From: UBA8337 sp038143435
GTDB lineage: Bacteria > Pseudomonadota > Alphaproteobacteria > RS24
Length of the DNA stretch: 64,000 bases
Assembly: GCA_038143435.1 (NCBI GenBank)
Contig: JAYQLX010000004.1
Span: forward strand, 1 to 64,000
Reading direction: 5' to 3'
In this document: one piece after another, positions 36,497 to 45,581 of the stretch
Position numbering within the stretch: the stretch's first letter is position 1
Layout: the number at the start of each line of letters is the position of its first letter
Notes under the pieces: model-generated
Database searches by the model: none
What the model was told of the DNA's origin: nothing
Seen by the model: the letters and a program-made list of their open reading frames with translations, nothing else
Translations under genes and position numbers: made by a program

Positions 36497-37185
36497 CTAA
36501 AACTCAAACGTCGGCACCGGATCGAAAACCGCCAAATCCGGTGCTGCATTATCAAACGCGATTTGCGTTGATAATCTGTCACCGATACGGCGGTAAATAT
36601 GCGCTTTTTCCGTTCCGTCAACCTTTTGCACGCAAACAAGACGACCATTATCAGCCAGTTGCTCCAATAATATGCATTCGGCGTTTCGGCCAAGCAGCCA
36701 TTCACGAAAATCACATTGAAAGGCCCTTGTTTAACCTGCCCTTCCGGCAAAGCGGCCCGCAAACGGCCACCGCATTATCAATGCCCAACTCCTGCCAAAT
36801 CGCACCGGCCTTTTCGTTAAACGCTTCATCATCTTCAAGCGCGATGACGGTAGAGGCCAATCCGGCCAAAACGGCGGCTGAATAGCCTGTACCACCGGCA
36901 ATATCCAACACCACATCTTCAGGCTGAACATCGGCCAATTCAATCAACAATGCCAAAGCGGTTGGGGTCAGCATGGTGCGGCTGGTCTCACCGGCTGCGC
37001 ATTGCAATTGCAAATCGGCATAAGCCAAATCGCGAGATGTGCCACCTGATAAAAGCTTCGCGCGGAATGCTGTTCATATGTTTGGTGACGCGATAATCGC
37101 GAATACCGCCGGGCTTGAGCTGGCATTCAACCATATTGAAACGGTTTTCAGCCGTTGACACTTCATTCATTTGGGTAGCGGCCAT
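36497..37185 (-). CDS. pcm: Protein-L-isoaspartate O-methyltransferase (frameshifted)
   Basis: SAM-dependent enzyme that starts repair of isoaspartyl residues. Pieces in order: start at ATG 37185 with AGGAAA upstream; FNMVECQLKPGGIRDYRV; after a shift near 37030, AYADLQLQCAAGETSR; the SAM-binding VVLDIAGGTGYSAAVLAGLAS; after shifts near 36740 and 36690, FNVIFVNGCLAE and a C-terminal strand region ending PVPTFEF at TAG 36497. Total of about 229 residues is normal. Here pcm heads the tolC-popZ-valS operon and is not in the surE-M23 interval. Confidence 0.88.
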
Positions 37186-37217
37186 GTTTTTTCCTATAGC
37201 GGCGATGAGCTTGCCTT

Positions 37218-37246
37218 TATATACGGCGCGCCGCCTTTTTTGACAA
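37218..37246 (-). promoter_or_regulatory. Sigma-70-type promoter of the pcm-tolC-popZ-valS operon
   Basis: On the minus strand TTGTCA (37246-37241) and TATATA (37223-37218) are exactly 17 bases apart, close to consensus. Transcription would begin near 37211, about 26 bases before the pcm start at 37185. Confidence 0.65.
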
Positions 37247-37256
37247 TAAAAACAGG

Positions 37257-37284
37257 TTGCGCTGTCAGTCAGGGCATTTATAAA
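37257..37284 (+). promoter_or_regulatory. Promoter of tRNA-Cys
   Basis: TTGCGC (37257-37262), a 16-base spacer and TATAAA (37279-37284) would start a transcript about 30 bases before tRNA-Cys. It is back to back with the pcm promoter, with 11 bases between the two -35 boxes. Confidence 0.5.
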
Positions 37285-37320
37285 CGGGCGACCACAGCGA
37301 TTGTTTCGGCAATCGGCGAC

Positions 37321-37394
37321 GGCCACGTGGCGGAGTGGTGACGCAGCGGCCTGCAAAGCCGTGTACCCCGGTTCGATTCCGGGCGTGGCCTCCA
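37321..37394 (+). tRNA. tRNA-Cys (GCA)
   Basis: A complete cloverleaf: acceptor stem GGCCACG / CGTGGCC, D arm, anticodon loop CTGCAAA with anticodon GCA, TTCGATT in the T loop, discriminator U and encoded CCA. U73 is an identity element of tRNA-Cys. Confidence 0.96.
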
Positions 37395-37469
37395 AACTTT
37401 TAAAGTCTGGCGGTTTTTCATCTTGGCGCGCGCGGCAAGCTCTGTTATATCGGCAGTCTCGAGAGTTAA

Positions 37470-37544
37470 TCCTCGGTAGCTCAGTGGTAGAGCAGTTGGC
37501 TGTTAACCAATTGGTCGCTGGTTCGAATCCGGCCCGAGGAGCCA
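37470..37544 (+). tRNA. tRNA-Asn (GTT)
   Basis: A complete cloverleaf: acceptor stem TCCTCGG / CCGAGGA, D loop AGTGGTAGA, anticodon loop CTGTTAA with anticodon GTT, T loop TTCGAAT, discriminator G and encoded CCA. It lies 75 bases after tRNA-Cys and is followed by a T-rich stretch that may end the transcript. As a GUN-anticodon tRNA it is a substrate of the queuosine enzymes encoded at 1161-3334. Confidence 0.97.
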
Positions 37545-37623
37545 CTCTTTTTCTTTCCGCACACTGGCAATACATCCAAAACGCCCTAATTCACGTATGA
37601 AGATGTGAATATGGGAGTACGAC

Positions 37624-39027
37624 GTGTCACAGCACATCATTGTGTGGTTTCGTCAGGATTTACGCTTGAACGACAATCCGGCGCTGCAGAAGCGCCTTAA
37701 ACGGCAAAAAGTGCCGTCATTCCTGTTTTTATTGAAGATAAACATGCGGTCGCCAAGCCGGTTCAATGAGCCGATGGTGGCGCGACAATTCCCTCGCAAA
37801 ACTGAACAATGCCCTGAGCAAGCGCGGCAGTCGGCTGATTTATCGCAAAGGCAGAGCGGCTGATGTGTTGGCGACATTGGCCAAACAAGTCGGCGCAACA
37901 TCTGTCCATTGGAACCGCCAATATGAGGCCAATATTGCCGCCCGCGATACCGCCATTAAAAGCACGCTGAAAGAAGACGGTATTGAAGCCGAAAGCTTTA
38001 ACGGCAGTTTGCTGTTTGAGCCGTGGGAAGTTACGTCAAAATCAACTGGCGGGCCGTTCAAAGTATTCACGCCGTTTTGGCGCGCCTGCTGCGCCTTAGG
38101 CTTGAAACGGCCTTTGGGACGCACCTGAAAAATAACCGCACCCGCGCAATGGCCAAAGAGCGATGCCTTGCCCGAAACGACAGCTTTGACCATATGGACA
38201 GCCTCGACATGTGGCAGCCGGGCGAAGACGGCGCGCGCGATGCGCTGGCATTGTTTCTCGCGCAAAATATAGCCGGTTATGCCGAGCGCCGTAACTTACC
38301 GGCGGAACCCGCCACTTCGCGCCTTAGTCCGCATTTGCGCTGGGGCGAAATCAGTCCGGCGCGCATTGTTGCTGAAACCGAAGCCAGCAAATATTAAAAC
38401 CGATGATGGCGACCAAGTTTCTCTCTGAATTGGGATGGCGCGAGTTTTCTTATCAATTGCTTTATCACAATCCCGAATTGGCAGAGACGTGCCTGCAAGA
38501 CAAATTTGAAGCCTTTCCGTGGCGCGATGATGCCGATGCTTTTGAAGCTTGGAAGCTTGGCGAAACCGGCTATCCGATTGTTGATGCCGGTATGCGCGAA
38601 TTGCGCCGCACCGGCTATATGCACAATCGCGTGCGGATGATTGTCGCGTCTTTCCTTATCAAGCATTTGCTGATTGATTGGCGTGAAGGCGAAAAATGGT
38701 TTTGGGAATGTCTGGTGGATGCCGATCCGGCCAATAATAGCGCCAGCTGGCAATGGGTCGCCGGTTGCGGCGCTGATGCCGCGCCTTATTTCCGCATTTT
38801 CAACCCGATATTGCAGGGCCCGAAATTCGATGCAGAAGGCATTTACACCAAAACCTATGTGCCCGAACTCAACGCCCTGTCCGGCAAAACGCTTTACGCC
38901 CCGTGGACCGCCAAATCCGACATGCTCGATAGCGGTGCCATCAGCTTGGGCGACACTTATCCCAAACCCGATCGTTAACCATGAAGCGGCGCGTGCGCGC
39001 GCTTTGGAGAGTTTTAAGTCTTTGTAA
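37624..39027 (+). CDS. phrB: Deoxyribodipyrimidine photolyase (frameshifted)
   Basis: Light-driven repair of pyrimidine dimers. The 1404 bases fit one 467-residue class I photolyase: GTG start with GGGAG upstream; HIIVWFRQDLRLNDNPAL; antenna-domain strand AVIPVFIEDK; SRWWRDNSL; PFKVFTPFWRAC; the FAD-domain SRLSPHLRWGEISP; LGWREFSYQLLYHNP; NRVRMIVASFLIKHLLIDW; DADPANNSASWQWVAG; and GTDAAPYFRIFNP-like residues. Shifts are needed near 37695, 37780, 38110, 38400 and 38970; at the last, removing one C of CCCG restores the ending up to TAA 39027. It heads a four-gene set on the plus strand. Confidence 0.92.
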
Positions 39028-39044
39028 TTGTTTAGGAGTAGGAC

Positions 39045-40331
39045 ATGAAAATCGCGATTATCGGCAGCGGCATTTCCGGCAATGTAGCTGCGCATATTTT
39101 GTCCAAATCACATGATGTGACCATTTACGAAAAACGCGACCGCGCAGGTGGGCACAGTGCTACCAAAGATATCGATTATACCGGCAATGGCGATTGGATG
39201 AGCGTCGATACCGGCTTCATCGTTTACAATGAATTGAACTATCCCGGCCTCATCAACCTATTCAAAGAATTGAAAGTTGACACTGAAGCGAGCGATATGA
39301 GCTTCGGCTTCTCCTCCAATCGCGGCACTTTTGAATGGTCGGGGCAATCAATCGCTTCGGTCTTTGCGCAAAAGCGAAACTGGATAAATCCTTTTTTCTG
39401 GCTGATGCTGCGCGATATTTTCAAATTCAATCGATTGGTAAAACAAGACCATGAAGCGGGCGCTTTGGGCACTGAAAGCCTCGGCCATTGGCTTAAACGT
39501 AAACGCATGAGCCGAATTTTCATTAACCGCTATTTATTGCCGATGGGTGCAGCGATTTGGTCAACACCGGCCGATGAAATTCTCAATTTTCCGGCCGCCA
39601 GCTTTTTACAATTTTTTTATAATCACCGCCTGATTAACAAAGACCGCCCGCAATGGCGCACGGTGACCGGCGGCAGTCGCGAATATGTTGAAAAAATCAC
39701 TGCCGGATACAGAAACTGCCTTCGCCTGTCGGCTGAAGTGACAGCCATTAAGCGCCATGACTATGGCGTTGATGTTACGGCCAATGGCCAAACCGAGACT
39801 TATGACCAGATTGTGCTGGCCGCCCATAGTGACCAAAGCCTTGCCATGCTGTCAGATGCGTCAGAGCAAGAGCAGAACATCCTGTCGGCCATTCGTTATT
39901 TGCCCAATGATGTCTACTTGCATCGCGACCTTAGATTAATGCCGAAACGACCGAGTGTTTGGTCGGCGTGGAATTATATCAGCCAAGACAAAAACGGGCG
40001 CGACGCCGTCATGTCGGTCAGCTATTGGATGAACCGCTTGCAGAACATTGATTATAGCAAACCGGTTTTCGTGACCCTCAATCCGCCTATGCCGCCCGCG
40101 CCGGATATGACTTTCGGGCATTATGTTTATGACCATCCGCAATTTGATGGTGCGGCGTTAGATGCCCAAAAACGGCTTCTGACCATTCAAGGAGTCAATC
40201 GCACTTGGTATTGCGGCGCTTGGTGCGGCTATGGTTTTCACGAAGACGGACTGCAATCGGCCTTGAAAATCTGTGCCCAAATTTCCGCTATGCCTAAAAT
40301 CGAAGAAATCGAGAGGGCAGCAGCTGAATAA
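39045..40331 (+). CDS. FAD-dependent amine oxidase-like oxidoreductase (COG2907 type)
   Basis: A 428-residue flavoprotein. Seen: the FAD-binding IAIIGSGISGNVAAHIL at residues 3-19, YEKRDRAGGHS, the LPMGAAIWSTP segment and the C-terminal TWYCGAWCGYGFHEDGLQSA flavin motif. Members are found next to DUF1365 and cyclopropane fatty acid synthase genes in photo-oxidative stress clusters and may modify lipid acyl chains, but no reaction is firmly assigned. GGAG precedes the start; its stop overlaps the next start by one base. Confidence 0.88.
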   Translation: MKIAIIGSGISGNVAAHILSKSHDVTIYEKRDRAGGHSATKDIDYTGNGDWMSVDTGFIVYNELNYPGLINLFKELKVDTEASDMSFGFSSNRGTFEWSGQSIASVFAQKRNWINPFFWLMLRDIFKFNRLVKQDHEAGALGTESLGHWLKRKRMSRIFINRYLLPMGAAIWSTPADEILNFPAASFLQFFYNHRLINKDRPQWRTVTGGSREYVEKITAGYRNCLRLSAEVTAIKRHDYGVDVTANGQTETYDQIVLAAHSDQSLAMLSDASEQEQNILSAIRYLPNDVYLHRDLRLMPKRPSVWSAWNYISQDKNGRDAVMSVSYWMNRLQNIDYSKPVFVTLNPPMPPAPDMTFGHYVYDHPQFDGAALDAQKRLLTIQGVNRTWYCGAWCGYGFHEDGLQSALKICAQISAMPKIEEIERAAAE

Positions 40332-41098
40332 TGGATGCCGGAAACGATAATGCGCTCTATGTCGGCGAGGTGCGTCATGCGCGCTATCGTCCGCGCACCC
40401 ATCGTTTTACCTATCGCGTCTTTTCCGCATTTTTGAATGTCGATGATATCGATGCCAAGCGCCTCAACCTAAAGCTGCTGTCGATTGACCGCTTCAATTT
40501 GTTCAGCATCAGACGGCGCGACCACGGGCCCAAAGACGGCTCGCCGCTTCGCCCCTTCATTGAGGGCTTATTGGCCGAAGCAGGGCTGCAAGCACCGGAA
40601 AGCATTCATATTCTGTGCTATCCGCGCATGTTCGGTTTCGCCTTTAACCCGCTGACCGTCTATTACTGCCGCAATGGCAGCGCCGTGACTGCAATGGTCT
40701 ATGAAGTGCGCAATACATTTGGCGATGACCATATTTACGTTGTGCCGCTTAATGGCGCAAACGCCGACCGCCCACTGCTGCATAATCGCGATAAGCTGAT
40801 GCATGTCTCGCCGTTTATCGGCATGCAAGCGACATATCATTTTTCTGCAGCCCCGCCGGACGAGACATTGCGGCTGGTTATTCGCGAAACACAAGACGAA
40901 GCGCCGCTGCTTGTGGCCAGCTTTGTCGGCACGCATCACCCCCTCTCCGATGCCGCCCTTCTTAAGGCCTTTATCAAACATCCGCTTATGACGGTTAAGG
41001 TTTTGGTTGCAATACACTTTGAAGCTGCCAAACTGTTTTTGAAGGGCGTTCCGTTTATTAAACGCCCCGAACCGCCTCAGCGTCGGCATAGCATTTAA
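40331..41098 (+). CDS. DUF1365 domain-containing protein
   Basis: A 255-residue protein with the full DUF1365 pattern: YVGEVRHARYRPRTHRFTYRVF at the N terminus, the DHGPKDGSPLRPF loop, HILCYPRMFGFAFNPLTVYYC and VHVSPF-like MHVSPFIGMQATYHF. No enzymatic function is established. The family is almost always located between an FAD oxidoreductase and a cyclopropane fatty acid synthase, as here, so it probably takes part in the same lipid change. Confidence 0.92.
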   Translation: MDAGNDNALYVGEVRHARYRPRTHRFTYRVFSAFLNVDDIDAKRLNLKLLSIDRFNLFSIRRRDHGPKDGSPLRPFIEGLLAEAGLQAPESIHILCYPRMFGFAFNPLTVYYCRNGSAVTAMVYEVRNTFGDDHIYVVPLNGANADRPLLHNRDKLMHVSPFIGMQATYHFSAAPPDETLRLVIRETQDEAPLLVASFVGTHHPLSDAALLKAFIKHPLMTVKVLVAIHFEAAKLFLKGVPFIKRPEPPQRRHSI

Positions 41099-41114
41099 GT
41101 GACCGGAGGGACCA

Positions 41115-42339
41115 ATGAGCAATGCGAAACCCCAAAATAGGGTAGCAACCGGAATGCAGGCCAAGCGTCCTGCTGCCATGAAAATACTTTCGCTCTTGCT
41201 GCGAAACGTCAAATTCGGCCAAATTCAACTTGCCCTGCCTGATGGGGAAATACTGACTTTTGGCAGAAAATCGCCCGATGGGCCGGCGGTCTTAAAAGTC
41301 CACAATATGGCGTTTTTCAATCGCACATTGCGGCAAGGTGCGATGGGGTTCGCTGAATCCTACATGGATGGCGAATGGTCTTCCCCCGATCTCGCCAAAT
41401 TATTGATATTGTTGAACGGCAATATGACCATGCTGCAACAAAGCATTGGCAAAAACCGCTTCACCCAATGGATTAATCGCATCATTCATATTTTGCGGCC
41501 TAATACGCGCGAGGGCGCGAAGCGCAACATTCACGCTCATTATGATTTGGGCAATGAGTTTTATGCGCTCTGGCTTGACGCCACCATGACTTATTCATCG
41601 GCCCTGTTTCGCGACAGCCAGCAAACATTGCGCGACGCACAAAATGAGAAATATCGCGCCCTTGCTGCCAGCACTGAGATTGGCCCTGACGATCATGTTT
41701 TGGAAATAGGTTGCGGCTGGGGTGGCTTTGCCGAATTTGCAGCACGCGAAATCGGCTGCAAAGTGACCGGCATTACCATTTCCAATGAGCAGTTGGCATT
41801 TGCCAAAAACCGCATTGCGATGGCCGGACTGCAGGACAAAGTTGATTTCAAATTTTGCGATTATCGCGATTTGACCGAAAAATATGACCGCATCGTGTCG
41901 ATTGAAATGTTTGAAGCGGTTGGTGAAAGCTATTGGCCGACTTATTTCGACCAGGTGCATGCATGCCTTAAACCCGGTGGCAAAGCCGGTTTACAAATTA
42001 TCACCATTGCGAAAGAGCGTTTCGACTCCTATCGCAAGAAAACCGACTTCATTCAGCGCTATATTTTTCCGGGCGGCATGCTGCCATCACCTGAACGCTT
42101 GGATACAGAATTCGCCAATGCTGACTTAAAACTGGTCGCCCGCGAAGATTTTGCAACAGATTATGCGCGGACATTGGCCGAATGGCGACATCGCTTTCTT
42201 GATGTTTGGCCCGGAAGTGCAAGCGCTTGGTTTTGACGCGCGTTTCCGCAATATGTGGGAATATTATCTGGCTTATTGCGAGGCCGGCTTCACAACACGG
42301 TCAATCGATGTGTCGCATTTCACGCTGATGCGCGATTGA
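41115..42339 (+). CDS. cfa: Cyclopropane-fatty-acyl-phospholipid synthase family methyltransferase (one frameshift)
   Basis: SAM-dependent methyltransferase that adds a methylene bridge to unsaturated membrane acyl chains. Seen: an N-terminal lipid-interaction domain (AFFNRTLRQGAMGFAESYMDGEW), HYDLGNEFY, TYSSALF, the SAM site VLEIGCGWGGFAEFAA and ITISNEQLAFA, and FIQRYIFPGGMLPS. The frame as written stops at 42236; removing one C from the CCC run near 42212 leads into ARFRNMWEYYLAYCEAGF and a normal end at 42339, 407 residues in all. Confidence 0.93.
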
Positions 42340-42345
42340 CGGCTT

Positions 42346-43107
42346 TTAACGCCCCATAAAGCGCCCTGCCAGTTTCACATATGTGCTGCGCGGCAGCAGA
42401 TTTAGAAGACGCAGAAGAAACGAAAAGCGGCGCGGGAATGAGATATGCGTTTTGTTCTTGGCAAGACCGTCAGCAATGCGGCGCGCCGCCTCATCGGCTT
42501 CAATGATAAACGGCATGGCAAATTCATTCACATCGGTCGCCGGTGTTTTTACAAAACCCGGCGCAACCATAGAAATATGAACGCCGCTATCTTTCAAATC
42601 CATAGCCAACGACTCGCCCATATTGAACAGCGCCGCTTTCGATGCGCCATAGGCCGCAGAGGTCACCAGCCCGCCATAACCGGCGACAGAGGAAATAAGT
42701 GAAATATGGCCCTCGCCGCGCGCTACCATATTGGGAATGAGCGCGGCAAGGCCGTTAACCGTGCCGGTCAAATTGACCTCAAAGGTGCGGTCAAACAGCG
42801 TGGCATCGAACTGCGGCAAAGCCGTCGGCAAATAAATGCCGGCATTCATGACCCCCAGCGCAATCGGCCCAAGCGCCCTCTCAATATCGGTCGTTACTTG
42901 AGCCATAGCGGTGCGGTCAGTGACATCACACACAAAGCCATGAATATTCTCATGCTGCGCCGCCACGGCCTGTAAATCGGCCTCTCGACGGGCCGATATG
43001 GCCACATACCAGCCACGGTTTGCCAATTCTTCCGCCAGCGCCGCGCCAATGCCGGAAGACGCGCCTGTAATCCACGCGCAACCATTGTGCGGTGTCATGA
43101 TTTTCAT
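42346..43107 (-). CDS. Short-chain dehydrogenase/reductase
   Basis: A 253-residue NAD(P)-dependent oxidoreductase of the classical SDR type. Seen: the cofactor motif ITGASSGIGAALAEEL, NAGIY, the catalytic serine in SLISSVAG, and YGASKAAL with the Tyr-x-x-x-Lys pair. The ATG at 43107 has GGGAG seven bases upstream; the frame open to 43185 lacks one. SDR genes of this kind are common in the photolyase/Cfa/ChrR clusters; the substrate is unknown. Confidence 0.9.
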   Translation of the reverse strand: MKIMTPHNGCAWITGASSGIGAALAEELANRGWYVAISARREADLQAVAAQHENIHGFVCDVTDRTAMAQVTTDIERALGPIALGVMNAGIYLPTALPQFDATLFDRTFEVNLTGTVNGLAALIPNMVARGEGHISLISSVAGYGGLVTSAAYGASKAALFNMGESLAMDLKDSGVHISMVAPGFVKTPATDVNEFAMPFIIEADEAARRIADGLAKNKTHISFPRRFSFLLRLLNLLPRSTYVKLAGRFMGR

Positions 43108-43126
43108 ATCTGAACTCCCGAAGGGT

Positions 43127-43879
43127 TTATGGGTTTCGCCACTTTTTACGCGGCGGAATGCGTGCCGGATTGGTTTGTTTGACAACCAGCGTGTTGCCGC
43201 CTCGCGAAAACTCGGTTTTCACCCAGCGACCGGCATCAGTATACCAAATATCTATGCGCAACTTGCCCGACAGCCGAAAGCGCGTCGCCTGCACCGGTGC
43301 ATCATTGATATTGAGCGTCTCAACGCCGACGGTTTCGATTTCGGTCGGTAGCAAGCGCCCATCTTGCGAACTGATAAAGGCCGATTGACGAACAAAATTG
43401 GGATTGAAATAGCTGGTGGAAAGCAGCGGCGCTTCCAAATTATCTTCAAAGCGGCTGCCGCTGCCGACATAGCGACCGTCTTCAAGCTTCAAATCGGCAG
43501 TGACATCTTCACCATTATTATAGGTCTTGGATTTCATCGACAGTAAAACGCCGTCGCGCCACACTTCGCGATTGTCATGCAGATAGCGAAACAGCGGTAT
43601 CGGCCCTAATTTGAAATCAATTTCAATATGGACATCGACAATCAACTCACCGCTTTGTGAGCGACTGAACGTCAATGTTTGAAACCCCAATGGCTTGCCT
43701 TTGCGCGAAATTTCATAGGCCAGAAAGCCGTCATCGGGCACCCCGCCCAACCAATCGCGCGAAACCGTATCGGCCGAAGCCGGTGTTAAGAAAAATAATA
43801 ATAGAAAAAGCGCAGCTTTAACGCGCGAAGAAATCGCGGGCAATACGTCCCAAACTATCCGTAAACCGAAGCGCGCCAT
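43127..43879 (-). CDS. DUF6134-like secreted protein
   Basis: A 250-residue protein with a hydrophobic signal segment (about residues 21-36, ending SADTVSR) and a beta-rich mature part containing DGFLAYEISRKGKPLGFQTL, LFRYLHDNREVWRDG and DIWYTDAGRWVKTEF. The pattern of a periplasmic beta-barrel-like lipid or membrane stress protein fits DUF6134. Its start lies inside the end of the chrR-like gene, 62 bases before that stop, suggesting translational coupling. Function unknown. Confidence 0.75.
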   Translation of the reverse strand: MARFGLRIVWDVLPAISSRVKAALFLLLFFLTPASADTVSRDWLGGVPDDGFLAYEISRKGKPLGFQTLTFSRSQSGELIVDVHIEIDFKLGPIPLFRYLHDNREVWRDGVLLSMKSKTYNNGEDVTADLKLEDGRYVGSGSRFEDNLEAPLLSTSYFNPNFVRQSAFISSQDGRLLPTEIETVGVETLNINDAPVQATRFRLSGKLRIDIWYTDAGRWVKTEFSRGGNTLVVKQTNPARIPPRKKWRNP

Positions 43880-44474
43880 CCGTCACCGCCAAGCAAATAC
43901 AATCTTCATTTCCTTCAGCGCGCGGGCGATGCTGAATATGCTGGTCGGCAAGTGCCAGCTGACCGCGCTCATAAAGTCGGTTACCATCACGAAACGCGCC
44001 ACGCAAGACAAGAGTGGCCTCAATGCCATTATGCGTGTGTCTTGGTGCAGCTTTGCCCGGTTTGATTTTCAGCAATTTTACGGTTTCCCCGTCATCACCA
44101 AACGGGAGTTTCAACTGTGTCACACCGGGATAGGCAAAACGCCAACCGGCATTCTCAATCGGCTCACTCAGCAAATCGCGCAGAGCGGCAGGCAAATCTT
44201 GATTTTCCGATGCACAAGCTTCCGGCTCGTCGCTTTCCGGCTCATCGAGGCGGGCCATCAGAGAGTCCAGCGTGTCGCTGCTGATTTCCGACTCCTCAGC
44301 TACATCGAGCAAAACACCGTTTAATTGCTCAAGCGCGCGATATTGCTCGCGAGCTGCCGGTGAAAGCGTGATAAAGCTGGCCATCAAAACCGACATACCA
44401 TAGCCGAGGTCGCCTGATGCGTATTGAGCAACCAGTGACTCCAAACTTGGGCTAAGTGGAATATGTGCGTTCAA
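43818..44474 (-). CDS. chrR: ChrR-like cupin protein with degenerate anti-sigma domain
   Basis: A ChrR/LysR-cupin family protein. The C-terminal cupin keeps its metal ligands: RHTHNGIE and QHRP near residues 140-190. The N-terminal ZAS domain, which in ChrR binds zinc through His and CxxC and traps the sigma factor, aligns over SLVAQYASGDLG but reads Phe, Ser and Ala at the late His and both Cys positions. I place the start at TTG 44474, with AGAGG six bases upstream; this gives 218 residues, the usual ChrR length, and removes overlap with the divergent cysteine synthase. A longer frame open to 44594 is not conserved. No ECF sigma gene is adjacent, which is unusual for chrR. Confidence 0.78.
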   Translation of the reverse strand: MNAHIPLSPSLESLVAQYASGDLGYGMSVLMASFITLSPAAREQYRALEQLNGVLLDVAEESEISSDTLDSLMARLDEPESDEPEACASENQDLPAALRDLLSEPIENAGWRFAYPGVTQLKLPFGDDGETVKLLKIKPGKAAPRHTHNGIEATLVLRGAFRDGNRLYERGQLALADQHIQHRPRAEGNEDCICLAVTDGALRFTDSLGRIARDFFAR

Positions 44475-44582
44475 CAGAAACCTCTTTAATGCTTCTAAGA
44501 AATAAGTTAATTCGTTTAAAATACGATGTAAACCGCTCATTGGATTAGGCAAATCAGATTTTTTAGCCGTGGGAGAAATAAA

Positions 44583-45581
44583 GTGCAATTTCATGACGAC
44601 ATGATCGCCGCCATTGGAAATACGCCTTTAATTAAGCTGAAAAAGGCCTCTGAAGAGACCGGCTGCACGATTTTGGGCAAAGCCGAGTTTATGAACCCCG
44701 GCCAATCCGTTAAAGACCGTGCTGCCCTGTTCATTATTCGCGACGCAGAAGCCAAAGGCCTGCTGAAACCGGGCGGTACGATTGTCGAAGGCACAGCAGG
44801 AAATACAGGCATTGGCATTGCGCTGGTCGCCAATGCGCTTGGCTATAAATCCGTCATTGTTATTCCTGAAACGCAAAGCGATGAAAAAAAGGACATGTTG
44901 CGTTTGGCCGGAGCTGAATTGATTGAAGTGCCGGCCGTTCCTTATGCCGATGACAATAATTACATCAAATATTCCGGCCGACTGGCCGCTGAATTGGCCG
45001 AAAAAAACGAAAACGGTGCCGTTTGGGCCAATCAGTTCGACAATGTCGCCAACCGGCAGGCGCATATTGAAACGACGGGGCCGGAAATTTGGCGTCAAAC
45101 CGACGGCAAGGTAGATGGCTTCACCTGCGCCATTGGCACGGGCGGTACTTTGGCCGGAACGGGCATTTATCTGAAACAGCAAAACAGCGAGATCCGTATC
45201 GCCGCCGCCGACCCGATGGGCGCAAACATGTATCACTGGTTTAAAAGCGGTGAGTTGAAATCGGAAGGCACATCAATCACAGAAGGTATCGGGCAAGGCC
45301 GTGTTACCGCCAATATTGAAGGCGCGCCGATTGACGATGCCTATCAGATTGACGATGCCGAAGCGCTGCCGATTGTGTTTGACCTGCTGAAGCATGAAGG
45401 GCTGTGCCTCGGCGGCTCGAGCGGCATCAACATTGCCGGCGCCATCCGTATGGCCACAGATTTAGGCCCCGACCATACCATTGTGACCATTCTATGCGAC
45501 TATGGCACGCGCTATCAGTCGAAATTATTCAATCCTGCATTTTTGAAGGAAAAGGGTCTGCCCTATCCTGATTGGCTGTAA
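44583..45581 (+). CDS. cysK: Cysteine synthase (O-acetylserine sulfhydrylase)
   Basis: PLP enzyme that makes cysteine from O-acetylserine and sulfide. The 332-residue protein shows IGNTPLIKL, the cofactor lysine in NPGQSVKDRAA, the substrate loop EGTAGNTGIGIA, the glycine-rich GTGGTLAGTG phosphate site and GGSSGINIAGA. GTG start with GGGAGA eight bases upstream. TAATG overlap with the following acetyltransferase gene implies one transcript. Confidence 0.92.
   Translation: MQFHDDMIAAIGNTPLIKLKKASEETGCTILGKAEFMNPGQSVKDRAALFIIRDAEAKGLLKPGGTIVEGTAGNTGIGIALVANALGYKSVIVIPETQSDEKKDMLRLAGAELIEVPAVPYADDNNYIKYSGRLAAELAEKNENGAVWANQFDNVANRQAHIETTGPEIWRQTDGKVDGFTCAIGTGGTLAGTGIYLKQQNSEIRIAAADPMGANMYHWFKSGELKSEGTSITEGIGQGRVTANIEGAPIDDAYQIDDAEALPIVFDLLKHEGLCLGGSSGINIAGAIRMATDLGPDHTIVTILCDYGTRYQSKLFNPAFLKEKGLPYPDWL

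Noticed and set aside
37186..37320. Possible integration site beside the tRNA genes
   Set aside because: No integrase, no repeat of a tRNA 3' end nearby and the flanking genes are conserved housekeeping genes.
40568..41212. A 214-codon minus-strand frame opposite DUF1365 and the start of cfa
   Set aside because: Antisense shadow without ribosome site or conserved motifs.
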